This document shows, in pieces, positions 1-8,903 of a stretch of 34,247 nt of DNA. Location of the stretch: the NCBI GenBank assembly GCA_001939945.1, contig MOEB01000046.1, forward strand, positions 1 to 34,247, read 5' to 3'. The position numbers and the translations under genes are program-made. The DNA is from Aerophototrophica crusticola (GTDB lineage Bacteria; Pseudomonadota; Alphaproteobacteria; Azospirillales; Azospirillaceae). The notes below the pieces were generated by a model, which was given only the letters and a program-made list of their open reading frames with translations, had not been told where the DNA came from and ran no database searches. Position 1 is the first letter of the stretch. The number at the start of each line of letters is the position of its first letter.

Positions 1-189
1 GGCGCCCGCCGCACCGGCGGGGGCAGCACCTGCACCCGCGGCACCGGAGGCGCCCGTGCCGCTGGTGGCACCCGGGGTCGTGGTGGCGCCGCTGCCCTGG
101 GCCCCGGCACCCGCGCCCTGGGCGAAGGCGGTCACAGAGGTGGCGGCCAGCAGGGAGGCGGCGGTGATGATGGCGACAGGCATGCGCAT
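1..189 (-). CDS. Secreted Ala/Gly-rich protein, C-terminus beyond window edge
   Basis: The 63 codons in the window encode a typical Sec signal peptide: Met-Arg-Met, then a hydrophobic stretch (PVAIITAASLLAATSVTAFA) with an AFA-Q cleavage site near residue 23. A low-complexity region rich in Ala, Gly, Thr and Ser follows and runs off the left edge. The start at 189 has AGAGGT about 8 bases upstream. The mature protein is presumably periplasmic or surface-located. No domain is visible, so no function is proposed. The low-complexity linker suggests the recognisable part, if any, lies outside the window. Confidence 0.6.
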   Translation of the reverse strand, partial: MRMPVAIITAASLLAATSVTAFAQGAGAGAQGSGATTTPGATSGTGASGAAGAGAAPAGAAGA

Positions 190-309
190 GGAAATACCTC
201 TTCCGATTGGGTAGTCCCCGGAACGCTGCCACAGCGCGGGCATCCTGGCCTGTGACCTAAAGAGGGTATTTTTGCGCTGCGGCTCGACGCGGTCGGGAGA
301 TGCATCCCG

Positions 310-355
310 AAAACCAAAAGCAGAAGGGCCCGGCAGCGGTGCTGCCGGGCCCTTC
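310..355 (-). terminator. Rho-independent terminator after tRNA-Ala
   Basis: A perfect 15-bp stem (323-337 with 341-355) has a 3-base loop. On the minus strand it is followed by a T-rich stretch (310-322). It lies 5 bases beyond the 3' end of the tRNA gene and so ends that transcript. Confidence 0.85.
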
Positions 356-359
356 GACT

Positions 360-435
<76 letters not shown>

Positions 436-506
436 GAACTCGTCGGCGTCGTCTGGGTTGACCGTCCGGTTTGTCTCGGTCCCGGTCACCGCCGCCGTGG
501 GCCGGG

Positions 507-535
507 GTTATCGGCCAATGCCGGCCCCGATGCAA
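507..535 (-). promoter_or_regulatory. Sigma70-type promoter candidate for tRNA-Ala
   Basis: On the minus strand TTGCAT (530-535) is separated by 17 bases from GATAAC (507-512), about 70 bases upstream of the tRNA 5' end. The spacing fits a housekeeping promoter. The assignment rests on pattern and position only. Confidence 0.4.
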
Positions 536-540
536 GAGGA

Positions 541-588
541 AAAATTCGCGGGGACCGGATTTTTTTGCGCTGGTCCCGGACCCCGCGG
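541..588 (-). terminator. Probable terminator of the TIGR02300-type gene
   Basis: Minus-strand CGCGGGGTCC (579-588) can pair with GGTCCCCGCG (548-557) with one mismatch, followed by AATTTTT. It lies just beyond the stop codon at 601 and ahead of the tRNA promoter candidate. The loop is long (about 20 bases), so the call is moderate. Confidence 0.5.
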
Positions 589-600
589 AAACCGCCGGAC

Positions 601-1011
601 TCAGCGGTCCTCGTCGCCCTCCACGTCCACGACCTCGCCCATGTCGTCCTCGTCGGTCAACTCGTCCGCGTCCTCCAGCAGGACGTCGTCCTCCTCGTCG
701 GCGCCAACGTCCTCAACGACATCCTCTTCCTCGATGTCCGCGACTTCCAGATCCTCGTCCTCGGTGACCTCCTCGGTGGCCACCTCCTCCTCGGCATCCA
801 CGCCCAGCGTATCCTCGTCCTCCGTCTCCGGCGCGACCTTGGCCTTCACCTCCTCCACGGGGATCGGGCGGGCGCGGCGGGAGCGCAGCAGCGCCTCAGG
901 GTCGAAGGTGGTGCCGCAGGACGGGCAGGTCGGCGGGTCCTTGCGCATGTCATAATAGCGGGTGCCGCAGTTCGGGCAGATGCGCTTGATTCCCCATTCG
1001 GCCTTCGCCAC
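601..1011 (-). CDS. TIGR02300 family (FYDLN acid domain) zinc-ribbon protein
   Basis: The 136-residue protein has an N-terminal zinc ribbon with paired cysteines (CPNC at 12-15, CPSC at 29-32) in the context [12 protein letters not shown] and YYDMRKDP. A long, very acidic tail of Glu/Asp runs from about residue 60 to the end. This is the layout of the alphaproteobacterial TIGR02300/FYDLN-acid family, whose function is not established. I chose the GTG at 1011 because GGAGAG stands just upstream and the family begins Met-Ala-Lys. An ATG at 1023 would add four residues but has no good ribosome site. It is transcribed toward tRNA-Ala and diverges from aroA. Confidence 0.88.
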   Translation of the reverse strand: MAKAEWGIKRICPNCGTRYYDMRKDPPTCPSCGTTFDPEALLRSRRARPIPVEEVKAKVAPETEDEDTLGVDAEEEVATEEVTEDEDLEVADIEEEDVVEDVGADEEDDVLLEDADELTDEDDMGEVVDVEGDEDR

Positions 1012-1252
1012 GAGACTCTCCATAGATTATGCGCTGGTCGGGGCGGACGCCCACCAGGGTCGGCGCGGGCACATGCCACGAGTCCCGCCCCCTGTCAAAC
1101 GGAACCATGGGCACCGGGCCCCCAACACGGGCAACGGCTGGATGTGCCGCGCTCATGGCCGGGGCCGGTCATGCCCGGTTCACGACAGGCGGGTGCCCGT
1201 GCTATCCCGGTCGGGAATAATCTGTCCTGAAAACACCCGCCCGAGCAAGCCC

Positions 1253-2602
1253 ATGTCCGACCACCATGATATGCCCGCCAAGCCCCTGGTCGCCCGCAAG
1301 GGCGGCGCCCTGGCCGGTACGGTGCGGGTCCCGGGGGACAAGTCCATCTCCCACCGCTCCCTGATGTTCGGCGCGCTGGCGCTGGGGGAGACGCGGATCG
1401 AGGGGTTGCTGACGGGGGAGGACGTGCTGCGCACCGCCGACGCGCTGAGGGCCCTGGGCGCCAGCATCGAGCGGCTGGACGACGGCACCTGGCGCACCCG
1501 GGGCCGCGGCGTGGGCGGGCTGGCGGAGCCGAGCCGGGTGCTGGACATGGGCAATTCCGGCACGGCGGCGCGGCTGCTGATGGGACTGGTCTCCACCCAC
1601 CCCTTCACCAGCATCTTCACCGGCGACGCGTCGTTGGTGAAGCGGCCCATGGCGCGGGTGACCGTGCCCCTGTCCAAGATGGGGGCCAGCTTCGTGCTGC
1701 GCAGCAACGGGCGCCTGCCCGGGGCGGTGGTGGGCACCAACATGCCCGTGCCCATCGAGTACCGGCTGCCCGTGGCCTCCGCCCAGGTGAAGTCGGCCAT
1801 CCTGCTGGCCGGCCTGAACACGCCCGGCCGCACCACGGTCATCGAGGCGGAGCCCACCCGCGACCACACGGAGCGCATGCTGCGCCACTTCGGCGTGGAC
1901 GTGCGGGAGGAGGTTCTGGAGGACGGGGCCCTGGCGGTCTCCGTCACCGGGGAGGCCAACCTGACCGCCCGCGACCTGGTTGTCCCGTCAGACCCCAGCT
2001 CCGCCGCCTTCCCGGCAGTGGCCGCCCTGCTCTGCCCGGGGTCGGAGGTGCGCCTGCCCGGCGTGGGCACCAATACCCGCCGCACCGGCCTGTATGAGAC
2101 GCTGAAAGAGATGGGTGCCGACATCGCCTTCCAGGACCAGCGGGAGGAGGCCGGGGAGCCGGTGGCCGACCTGCTGGTCCGCGCCACGGCCCTGAAGGGC
2201 GTGGAGGTTCCGCCGGACCGCGCCCCCAGCATGATCGACGAGTACCCGATCCTGGCCATGGCCGCCGCCTGCGCCACCGGCCCCACCGTGATGCGCGGCA
2301 TCGGGGAGTTGCGGGTGAAGGAGAGCGACCGGCTGGCCATGGTGGCGGACGGGCTGGTGGCCTGCGGCGTCAAGGTGGAGGCGGGGGAGGACTGGATGGT
2401 CGTCCACGGCACCGGCAAGCCCCCCAAGGGCGGCGCCCGCATCGCCACCGCCCTGGACCACCGCATCGCCATGAGCTTCCTGGTCCTGGGCCTGGCGACC
2501 GACGAGCCCGTCGGCGTGGACGACGGCAGCTTCATCGACACCAGCTTCCCGGGCTTCGTCAGGCTGATGAACGGGCTGGGGGCGGGGATCGGGGAGGGGT
2601 GA
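1253..2602 (+). CDS. aroA: 3-phosphoshikimate 1-carboxyvinyltransferase (EPSP synthase)
   Basis: The enzyme transfers the enolpyruvyl group of PEP to shikimate-3-phosphate, the sixth step of the cytoplasmic shikimate pathway to aromatic amino acids. The 449-residue product has the family landmarks in order: GDKSISHR (28-35), DMGNSGTA (98-105), [38 protein letters not shown] and DHRIAMS. Length and motifs (SAQVK, RxHxE) place it near the class II, CP4-like enzymes. Gly103 stands where CP4 has the Ala linked to glyphosate tolerance. The frame stays open far upstream, but ATG 1253 gives the normal N-terminus. It is followed by a lipoprotein gene, then cmk and rpsA. Confidence 0.96.
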   Translation: MSDHHDMPAKPLVARKGGALAGTVRVPGDKSISHRSLMFGALALGETRIEGLLTGEDVLRTADALRALGASIERLDDGTWRTRGRGVGGLAEPSRVLDMGNSGTAARLLMGLVSTHPFTSIFTGDASLVKRPMARVTVPLSKMGASFVLRSNGRLPGAVVGTNMPVPIEYRLPVASAQVKSAILLAGLNTPGRTTVIEAEPTRDHTERMLRHFGVDVREEVLEDGALAVSVTGEANLTARDLVVPSDPSSAAFPAVAALLCPGSEVRLPGVGTNTRRTGLYETLKEMGADIAFQDQREEAGEPVADLLVRATALKGVEVPPDRAPSMIDEYPILAMAAACATGPTVMRGIGELRVKESDRLAMVADGLVACGVKVEAGEDWMVVHGTGKPPKGGARIATALDHRIAMSFLVLGLATDEPVGVDDGSFIDTSFPGFVRLMNGLGAGIGEG

Positions 2603-2719
2603 GGCGCCGAAGGGGGCGGACGGCCAAGCCGAGCGGCCACACGCCGCAGCGCGCTCCCTTCACGAGGATTAACTCATACGGCATTGTGGGCATCCCTGAC
2701 ACTCGCCTAAGGGCATGCC

Positions 2720-3373
2720 ATGACCCGATTGGTCGTCCTGCTGTTCGCGCTCCTGCTCGGCGGCTGCGCGAACGTCGCGAGTTCGCCCACGGGCTACAAA
2801 GGTGCTGACGCCGGCTACGTCGCCCTGATGGCCTCTGCCGCGTCAAACAACCTCTACCCTCACTACATCTACAAGATCAGGCGTCGGGGTGACCAAACAT
2901 GGAGTGAGTTGCTCTGGCGGTATGACAGCCTGTTCTCCGCTGTCAGCTATGACATAGATACGCCGCAGGAGAAGGGGTCGATCGTTCTGGAGACCTTGGC
3001 ACCGGGGGACTACACGTTCTTCGACGTATCCCTGTTCACAGCGATGGGCGCGGGATATGGCTACATCAGCCAACGCGTGCCTTTTGAGGTCAACTTTACG
3101 GTCCGGCCAGGGGAAGTGACCTATATCGGGCATTACGTCGCCCATTCCGTGAAGGGTCGCAGCATCTTCGGCATCTCGGCCGCGGCCGGGGCGGTTTATG
3201 CCGTGCGCGATGGGCTTGAAGGGGACCGCAAACATATCCTTGCCAAACTGCCCACGCCCCTCCCCATCACGGCGCAGGTACCCGACCCTCGCGCCCTGAA
3301 CCACCCGGCCCTGCGCCCCGCCGACGCGATGGGCCCGCCCCCGCCTGGTTTGGAATACGCGACCTATCGGTAA
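2720..3373 (+). CDS. Putative lipoprotein of unknown function
   Basis: A 217-residue product starts with a short signal peptide (MTRLVVLLFALLLGGC), giving a lipobox LLGGC with Cys16 as the predicted lipidation site. The rest looks globular, with many Tyr and Phe and a beta-type pattern (for example PGDYTFFDVSLF and VRPGEVTYIGHY). The PGxYxF pattern recalls surface-lipoprotein domains, but I recognise no named family. The ATG at 2720 has AAGGG about 7 bases upstream. It interrupts the usual aroA-cmk adjacency, and its codon use is less strictly GC-ending than its neighbours, so later insertion is possible. Confidence 0.72.
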   Translation: MTRLVVLLFALLLGGCANVASSPTGYKGADAGYVALMASAASNNLYPHYIYKIRRRGDQTWSELLWRYDSLFSAVSYDIDTPQEKGSIVLETLAPGDYTFFDVSLFTAMGAGYGYISQRVPFEVNFTVRPGEVTYIGHYVAHSVKGRSIFGISAAAGAVYAVRDGLEGDRKHILAKLPTPLPITAQVPDPRALNHPALRPADAMGPPPPGLEYATYR

Positions 3374-3475
3374 TGGACGGCTAGGCGGCCCGCACGCCAC
3401 CCTTGACGGAACCTGTCCGGGGCACCACGGTTGCGCCGCATCGCGACCTCCTTTCCCAACCAGGCCCGCCGCCCC

Positions 3476-4156
3476 GTGAGCACCAGCAGCACCCGCCCCC
3501 TCGTCGTCGCCATCGACGGCCCCGCCGCCAGCGGCAAGGGCACCCTTGCCCGCCGTGTCGCCCAGGCCCTGGGTTTCGCCCTGCTGGACACGGGTGGGCT
3601 GTACCGGGCCGTGGCCCTGTCGCTGATCCGCCGGGGCGGGGACCTGCGGGACACGGCTGCCGCGGCCGCCACGGCCCGGTCGCTGACGCATGGCGACATC
3701 GAGAACCTGATGGCCGACCCGGCCCTGCGGCTGGACAGCACGGCGCAGGGTGCCTCCATCGTCTCCGCCGTGCCTGACGTGCGGGCGGCGCTGCTGGACT
3801 TCCAGCGGGGCTTCGCCGCCCACCCGCCGGGCGGGGCCAAGGGGGCGGTGCTGGACGGGCGGGACATCGGCACCGTCATCTGCCCCGCGGCGGACGCAAA
3901 GCTGTTCGTCACCGCTAGCCCGGAAGTGCGGGCCCAACGGCGACTCAATGAGTTGCTAGGCCGGGGGGACGCCGCTATATACGCGGATGTCCTGAAGGAC
4001 ATGAAGGACCGTGACGCGCGCGACAGCCAGAGGGCGGTTTCCCCCCTCGTTCCGGCTGCCGACGCGTATTTGCTTGATACGTCCTCGTTGGATGCCGCGC
4101 AGGCCTTCGACGCAGCCATGACCTTCATCCGCTCCCGCCCCGCCTTCGGGGGGTGA
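3476..4156 (+). CDS. cmk: Cytidylate kinase
   Basis: Cmk phosphorylates CMP and dCMP to the diphosphates in pyrimidine salvage. The product shows VVAIDGPAASGKGT, a Walker A loop at residues 15-23, then LDTGGLYRAVAL, the DGRDIGTVI segment and the lid-region DRDARDSQR typical of bacterial Cmk. From GTG 3476 it is 226 residues, close to the family norm. An in-frame TTG at 3431 would add 15 residues and cannot be excluded, since neither start has a strong ribosome site. Its position just before rpsA is the conserved proteobacterial arrangement. Confidence 0.93.
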   Translation: MSTSSTRPLVVAIDGPAASGKGTLARRVAQALGFALLDTGGLYRAVALSLIRRGGDLRDTAAAAATARSLTHGDIENLMADPALRLDSTAQGASIVSAVPDVRAALLDFQRGFAAHPPGGAKGAVLDGRDIGTVICPAADAKLFVTASPEVRAQRRLNELLGRGDAAIYADVLKDMKDRDARDSQRAVSPLVPAADAYLLDTSSLDAAQAFDAAMTFIRSRPAFGG

Positions 4157-4321
4157 GGGCAGACCCCTTCGGGGCAGGAAAAGCCGCCCGGCATGGTGCC
4201 GGTCGCATCAACCAAGTCGCCGGGCGTGGTGCCCGGTGCGGCGGTGTGAAGCCCTGAAGCCGGCTCGGGCGTGCCGGGGGTACGGGCGGAGTGCCGCTTG
4301 GGATCCACCCAAGGAGTTCTG

Positions 4322-6031
4322 ATGGCCCAGGTTTCCGCTACCAAGTCCGCGCCGGCGAAGGAGAGCTTCGCCGCCCTGCTCGAGGAGAGCTTCGGCACCG
4401 CCGACAGCCTCGAGGGCACCGTCGTCAAGGGGCGCGTCGTCCGCGTCGAGAACGACCAGGTGCTGATCGACGTCGGCCTGAAGTCCGAGGGCCGCGTCGC
4501 CCTGAAGGAATTCGCGGTCCCCGGCCAGCCGGTGGAGCTGAAGGCCGGCGACACCGTCGAGGTGTACCTCGAGCGCATGGAGAACAAGGACGGCGAGGCT
4601 GTCCTGTCCCGTGAGAAGGCCAAGCGCGAGGAGGCCTGGACGCTGCTGGAGAAGTCGTTCAACGACCAGTCCCGCGTCACCGGCATCATCTTCGGCCGCG
4701 TCAAGGGCGGCTTCACCGTCGACCTGAACGGCGCCGTGGCGTTCCTGCCGGGCAGCCAGGTGGACATCCGCCCGGTGCGCGACATCAGCCCGCTGATGGG
4801 CACGCCGCAGCCCTTCCAGATCCTGAAGATGGACCGCAGCCGCGGCAACATCGTGGTGTCCCGCCGCGCCGTGCTCGAGGAGAGCCGTGCGGAGGCCCGC
4901 AGCGAGCTGGTGGCCAGCCTGAAGGAAGGCCAGGTCCTGCAGGGCGTGGTGAAGAACATCACCGACTACGGCGCCTTCGTCGACCTGGGCGGCGTGGACG
5001 GCCTGCTGCACGTCACCGACATCGCGTGGCGCCGTATCAACCACCCGTCCGAGGCGCTGCAGATCGGCCAGACCGTCACGGTCCAGGTCATCCGCTTCAA
5101 CCCGGAGACCCAGCGCATCAGCCTCGGCATGAAGCAGCTTGAGGCCGACCCGTGGGAGGGCGTGGCCGCCAAGTACCCGGTCAGCGCCAAGTTCAAGGGC
5201 CGCGTCACCAACATCACCGACTACGGCGCCTTCGTGGAGCTGGAGCCGGGGATCGAGGGCCTGGTCCACGTGTCCGAGATGAGCTGGACCAAGAAGAACG
5301 TCCACCCCGGCAAGATCGTCTCCACCTCCCAGGAGGTCGAGGTGATGGTGCTGGACGTGGATCCGGTGAAGCGCCGCATCAGCCTGGGCCTGAAGCAGAC
5401 CATGCAGAACCCGTGGGAGGGCTTCGTCGAGAAGTTCCCCAGCGGCACCGAGCTGGAAGGCGAGGTCAAGAACATCACCGAGTTCGGCCTGTTCGTGGGC
5501 CTGCCCGGCGACATCGACGGCATGGTGCACCTGTCCGACCTGGACTGGAACACCCCCGGCGAGCAGGCCATCCAGGAGTACAAGAAGGGCGACCACGTCA
5601 AGGTCAAGGTCCTGGACGTGGACGTGGAGAAGGAGCGCATCTCCCTCGGCATCAAGCAGCTGGCGGGCGACCCGTTCGAATCCGCCGCCGCCGGCATGAA
5701 GAAGGGCGACGTGGTCACCTGCACCGTGACCCAGGTCACGGACGGTGGCATCGAGGTCTCGGTGGGCGAGGGCTTCACCGGCTTCATCCGCAAGTCTGAC
5801 CTGTCCCGCGAGCGGTCCGAGCAGCGCCCCGAGCGCTTCGCGGTCGGCGAGAAGGTGGATGCCAAGGTCACCCAGGTTGACCGCGGCAGCCGCAAGATCG
5901 GCCTCTCCGTCAAGGCCAAGGAGGTCGAGGAGGAGAAGCAGGCCATGCAGGAGTTCGGTTCCTCCGACTCCGGCGCCTCGCTGGGCGACATCCTGGGCGC
6001 GGCCCTGAAGCGCCGCCAGCAGGGCGAGTAA
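4322..6031 (+). CDS. rpsA: 30S ribosomal protein S1
   Basis: S1 is the large mRNA-binding protein of the small subunit and is needed to initiate translation on most mRNAs. The 569-residue product contains six S1 (OB-fold) repeats starting near residues 30, 118, 203, 289, 376 and 460. They are recognisable by recurring phrases such as NITDYGAFV, GLLHVTDIAW, RISLGMKQL and RISLGLKQ. Length and repeat number match full-length S1. AAGGAG stands 6 bases before ATG 4322, and codon use is strongly biased, as expected for a highly expressed gene. The leader from 4157 holds three small hairpins. Confidence 0.97.
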   Translation: MAQVSATKSAPAKESFAALLEESFGTADSLEGTVVKGRVVRVENDQVLIDVGLKSEGRVALKEFAVPGQPVELKAGDTVEVYLERMENKDGEAVLSREKAKREEAWTLLEKSFNDQSRVTGIIFGRVKGGFTVDLNGAVAFLPGSQVDIRPVRDISPLMGTPQPFQILKMDRSRGNIVVSRRAVLEESRAEARSELVASLKEGQVLQGVVKNITDYGAFVDLGGVDGLLHVTDIAWRRINHPSEALQIGQTVTVQVIRFNPETQRISLGMKQLEADPWEGVAAKYPVSAKFKGRVTNITDYGAFVELEPGIEGLVHVSEMSWTKKNVHPGKIVSTSQEVEVMVLDVDPVKRRISLGLKQTMQNPWEGFVEKFPSGTELEGEVKNITEFGLFVGLPGDIDGMVHLSDLDWNTPGEQAIQEYKKGDHVKVKVLDVDVEKERISLGIKQLAGDPFESAAAGMKKGDVVTCTVTQVTDGGIEVSVGEGFTGFIRKSDLSRERSEQRPERFAVGEKVDAKVTQVDRGSRKIGLSVKAKEVEEEKQAMQEFGSSDSGASLGDILGAALKRRQQGE

Positions 6032-6056
6032 GCCTTACCGGGAAACCGGCAAGGAC

Positions 6057-6094
6057 GGGCCGCCGTGGGAAACCACGGCGGCCCTTTTCTTTTG
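6057..6094 (+). terminator. Rho-independent terminator of rpsA
   Basis: A perfect 12-bp stem (6057-6068 with 6073-6084) around the tetraloop GAAA is followed by TTTTCTTTT. It lies 26 bases after the rpsA stop and closes the aroA-cmk-rpsA region. Confidence 0.93.
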
Positions 6095-6136
6095 GCCGGC
6101 CTCTAGGGGACTGGAGGCGGGTCTCGCATTCCGTGT

Positions 6137-6198
6137 CCCTCAGGCGCCGGCCGCTTGGCTCACGCGGCCAAGGGGCCGCGCGGCGGCGGTCGCCGCCG
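6137..6198 (-). repeat. Multi-hairpin intergenic repeat, diverged reverse copy
   Basis: Read on the minus strand this segment contains GGCGACCGCCG, a GGCC-rich palindrome, CGTGAGCCAAGCGG and CGGCGCCTGAGGG, in the same order as the repeats at 11372 and 27046. It is more diverged and has lost part of the central region. It sits between the rpsA terminator and the 3' end of the NUDIX gene. Confidence 0.5.
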
Positions 6199-6227
6199 AA
6201 GCGCGTTGCCAGCAAGGGGCAACGCTC

Positions 6228-6857
6228 TCAATCGAAGTCCGTCGGCAGGGACGGGTCGGCGGCGTGGGCGAACATGCGCTGGACCTGCCAGGGCAGGGTC
6301 CGGCCCAGGGACAGGTCGGCCGGAACCTCATCCGGGCCGAAGAAGGCGACGCCGTTGGTCTCCAGCGTCGCGGCGGCGGGGGAGCCACCGACCACCTCGC
6401 AGATGAAGAACATCTTGTAGATATGGAATGGGTAGGGCGGGGTGTGGGCATGCTTGGCACGGTCCCAGACGGCGGCCAGCTTGGTCACGCGCACCTCGAA
6501 GCCGGACTCCTCCAGCACCTCCCGCCGCACGCACTCGGCCGGGCTGTCGTTCACGTCGGCCCAGCCGCCGGGAAGGGTCCAGCGGTCCTGGTCCATGGCT
6601 TCCCGCACCATCAGGATCCTGCCGTCGCGGAACGCTGCCCCGCGCACGTCCACCTTGGGCGTGGCATAGCCGGTCTGGGCGGCGAACAGGCCCCTGATGT
6701 GGTCGACGGGCGTATCGCCGTGGGCGGCCATCACCTCTGCCGCCAGGTCGCGCAGGGCCTTGAACCGCTCCCGGTCATACTTGTCCCTGGTGAAGGCCAG
6801 GCCGGTCTGGGCCAAGGCCTGCATCCGTCGCGCCCAGACAAGCCATTTGGGTTCCAT
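6228..6857 (-). CDS. NUDIX hydrolase with N-terminal NUDIX_N-type domain
   Basis: A 209-residue protein starts [20 protein letters not shown] and KYDRERF, as in the family of YjhB-like ADP-ribose/nucleotide pyrophosphatases that carry a helical N-terminal domain. The Nudix box lies at about 98-120 and ends in REVLEESGF. Asp104 takes the place of the first Glu of the consensus, while the metal-binding Glu pair is kept. The substrate is likely an ADP-sugar or related nucleotide but cannot be read from sequence. Start 6857 has GGGGAGG upstream and matches the family N-terminus; an upstream ATG at 6875 adds six poorly supported residues. It diverges from ihfB. Confidence 0.88.
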   Translation of the reverse strand: MEPKWLVWARRMQALAQTGLAFTRDKYDRERFKALRDLAAEVMAAHGDTPVDHIRGLFAAQTGYATPKVDVRGAAFRDGRILMVREAMDQDRWTLPGGWADVNDSPAECVRREVLEESGFEVRVTKLAAVWDRAKHAHTPPYPFHIYKMFFICEVVGGSPAAATLETNGVAFFGPDEVPADLSLGRTLPWQVQRMFAHAADPSLPTDFD

Positions 6858-7102
6858 TCCGCCTCCCCTCGTCACTCACCGGCCCCGTGCCGGGCACGAA
6901 CCTCATGTCCCATAACGCAGGAACTGCGGCGCGGTGCCACCCCGCCCCTGCTGAATGGTACCGAAAACGAGTTGAATATGAACGGCTTAGCCCTTGCGCC
7001 CCGGGCTACTCTCCGGCACTCTGTTGGGCTCAGAAGGGGGACGCGGCACCTGGGGGGAGCCGGGGGCCGACAAGTTTCCCGCCCTTGGGGGGATTCCTCG
7101 CG

Positions 7103-7387
7103 ATGACCAAATCAGAGTTGATCCAGAAGCTGGCCGAGCGGAACCCGCATCTGTACCAGCGGGACGTGGAAAAGATCGTCACCACCATCTTCGATGAGAT
7201 CACCGAGGCCCTGGCCCGGGGCGACCGGGTGGAGTTGCGCGGTTTCGGCGCGTTTTCCGTGAAGCGGCGGGACGCCCGCACCGGCCGCAACCCCCGCACC
7301 GGGGAAAGCGTGGATGTGGATGAGAAGGTGATCCCCTTCTTCAAGACCGGCAAGCAGCTGCGCGAGCGGCTGAACACCGACGAGTAA
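7103..7387 (+). CDS. ihfB: Integration host factor subunit beta
   Basis: The 94-residue product begins [21 protein letters not shown] and contains the HU/IHF signature [21 protein letters not shown], whose Pro inserts into the minor groove and bends DNA. With IHF-alpha it forms the heterodimer that acts in recombination, replication and transcription. The later segment [16 protein letters not shown] is typical of IHF-beta. The ribosome site is weak (a run of G about 11 bases before ATG 7103). It lies downstream of rpsA, an order shared with many proteobacteria, and is followed by lapA after 37 bases. Confidence 0.95.
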   Translation: MTKSELIQKLAERNPHLYQRDVEKIVTTIFDEITEALARGDRVELRGFGAFSVKRRDARTGRNPRTGESVDVDEKVIPFFKTGKQLRERLNTDE

Positions 7388-7424
7388 GGGCGGGATCGCC
7401 TTGTCGATGGGGAGGGTTGTTGCC

Positions 7425-7766
7425 GTGCGTTACCTGTCCTGGCTGGTCACCCTTCCCGTCGCCCTGCTGGCCGTGTCCTTCGCCGTGTCCAACCTGGAGC
7501 CGGTGAGCCTGGGCCTTTGGCCCCTGCCCTTCCGGGTGGAGGCGCCGGCCTTCACCCTGGTGCTGGTCACGCTGGTGCTGGGCTTCCTGCAGGGCGCCCT
7601 GGTCGCCTGGTTGGGCCAGCACGGCCACCGCAAGGCCGAACGCCAGCACCAGGCCCGCGCCGACCGGTTGCAGCGGGAGCTGGACACGCTGAAGGCGCAA
7701 CCCGCCGTGCCGCCCGCCCCGGCGGCACCCGCGCGGGCGATGGTCACATCAGCCCCGCGCTCTTGA
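7425..7766 (+). CDS. lapA: LapA domain-containing inner-membrane protein
   Basis: The 113-residue protein has two transmembrane segments (about 5-22 and 42-64). Between them is the LapA/DUF1049 signature [20 protein letters not shown] cytoplasmic basic helix rich in Gln, Arg and Ala and an Ala/Pro tail follow. In E. coli LapA works with LapB in regulating lipopolysaccharide assembly. I chose GTG 7425 because GGGGAGG is about 9 bases upstream and the result, [12 protein letters not shown], fits the family; TTG 7401 and ATG 7407 are alternatives. It is probably co-transcribed with ihfB. Its 3' end overlaps the convergent radC by 23 bases. Confidence 0.86.
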   Translation: MRYLSWLVTLPVALLAVSFAVSNLEPVSLGLWPLPFRVEAPAFTLVLVTLVLGFLQGALVAWLGQHGHRKAERQHQARADRLQRELDTLKAQPAVPPAPAAPARAMVTSAPRS

Positions 7767-8532
7767 AGCTGACATACTGGCCCTTGCCGATGATGACATG
7801 GTCGTGGACCACCACGCCCAGGGCCTGGGCGGCGGTGACGATCTGCTTGGTCATGTCGATGTCGGCGCGGCTGGGGGTGGGGTCGCCGCTGGGGTGGTTG
7901 TGGACCAGGATCAGGGCCGTGGCGCCCAGTTCCAGGGCCCGGCGCACCACCTCGCGCGGGTAGACGGGGGTGTGGTCCACGGTGCCGCGCTGCTGCACCT
8001 CATCCGCGATCAGGGTGTTCTTGCGATCCAGGAACAGCAGGCGGAACTGCTCCACGCTTTCATGCGCCATGGCGCCTTGGCAGTAGTCCAGCAGCTTCTG
8101 CCAGGAGGACAGGATGGGCTTGCCCATCACCTCCTGCCGTGCCATCCGCAGCCCGATGGCCCCAACGATGCGGATGGCGCCGATGACCGTGTCGGAGAAG
8201 TTGAAGCGGGTCCGCAGCGACTCCGGCGGCGCGTTCACCACGGCCCACAGGGACCCGTAGGTTTGCAGGAGCTGCTTGGCCAGCGGCTTCACGTCCCGCC
8301 GCGGGATGGCCTGGAACAGCAGCAGTTCCAACAGCTCGTAATCCTGCAAGGCATCCGGCCCCTGTTCCAGGAACCGGCCGCGCAGCCGGTCCCGGTGGCC
8401 ATGGTAATGGGGCTTGGACTCCCCCTCCCCCGCCGGCTCCTCCGGCAGGGGCAGGGGCAGCTCCCGCCGCCCGCGCGCCAGGGCGGCCGCCAGCTCATCA
8501 TCCAAAGCCTTGGTCGAGGCGTTGCCCGCCAT
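7744..8532 (-). CDS. radC: RadC family JAB/MPN-domain protein
   Basis: A 262-residue protein has an N-terminal helix-hairpin-helix-like region (about 45-130, including HRDRLRGRF and [14 protein letters not shown]) and a C-terminal JAB1/MPN metalloprotease-like domain. The domain's metal motif is [14 protein letters not shown] (His211, His213, Asp224). RadC was named for DNA repair, but that role has been questioned and its biochemistry is unsettled. The start at 8532 begins MAGNAST; the first 40 residues are an acidic, Pro-rich extension. It lies downstream of map on the same strand, separated by a 239-base palindromic element. Confidence 0.93.
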   Translation of the reverse strand: MAGNASTKALDDELAAALARGRRELPLPLPEEPAGEGESKPHYHGHRDRLRGRFLEQGPDALQDYELLELLLFQAIPRRDVKPLAKQLLQTYGSLWAVVNAPPESLRTRFNFSDTVIGAIRIVGAIGLRMARQEVMGKPILSSWQKLLDYCQGAMAHESVEQFRLLFLDRKNTLIADEVQQRGTVDHTPVYPREVVRRALELGATALILVHNHPSGDPTPSRADIDMTKQIVTAAQALGVVVHDHVIIGKGQYVSFKSAGLM

Positions 8533-8638
8533 GCTCGTTTCTCCCTACACCTGTAGGAAGCATAGCAATGGCCGCCTGCTTGCGGAAGGGGTTCGGCGCT
8601 TATGCCCGCGGGGTGTGTTTCTGGCGGAGGGGCCAATC

Positions 8639-8877
8639 AACACGGACGGCACGGACCCCGCGCTGCGCGCGGGAACACGGACACGCACGGACAGGTGCCA
8701 AATCGCGCCGGTCACGAACATGCTTGGAAAAGTGAATGCCTGCGGCACCTCAAGGGACCGCGCCGAAGCCGCAACAAACAGGAAGGGCGTCGGCCTGGGA
8801 AAACCGCCTCCCCAAGCCCGACGCCCGTCCGTGTCCGTCCATGTTGCCGACGAAGTCGGCGTCCGTGTTGTCCGTGT
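8639..8877. repeat. Cruciform-type inverted-repeat element, copy 1
   Basis: The left arm (8639-8692) and right arm (8827-8877) are inverted copies built from CACGGAC / GTCCGTG units. Each arm carries its own small hairpin: CCCGCGCTGCGCGCGGG on the left and GCCGACGAAGTCGGC on the right. The folded strand would therefore be a branched cruciform. The interior of about 134 bases has no convincing ORF. A relative with the same arms lies at 28791-29042. It fills most of the 371-base gap between map and radC. Confidence 0.75.
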
Positions 8878-8903
8878 AAAAGTCTATCCGCAACGCCGCA
8901 AAA

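Noticed and set aside
8639..8877. CRISPR array suggested by recurring CACGGAC / GTCCGTG units
   Set aside because: Units are 7-8 bases, irregularly spaced and arranged as inverted arms, not regular repeat-spacer units; no cas gene is present.
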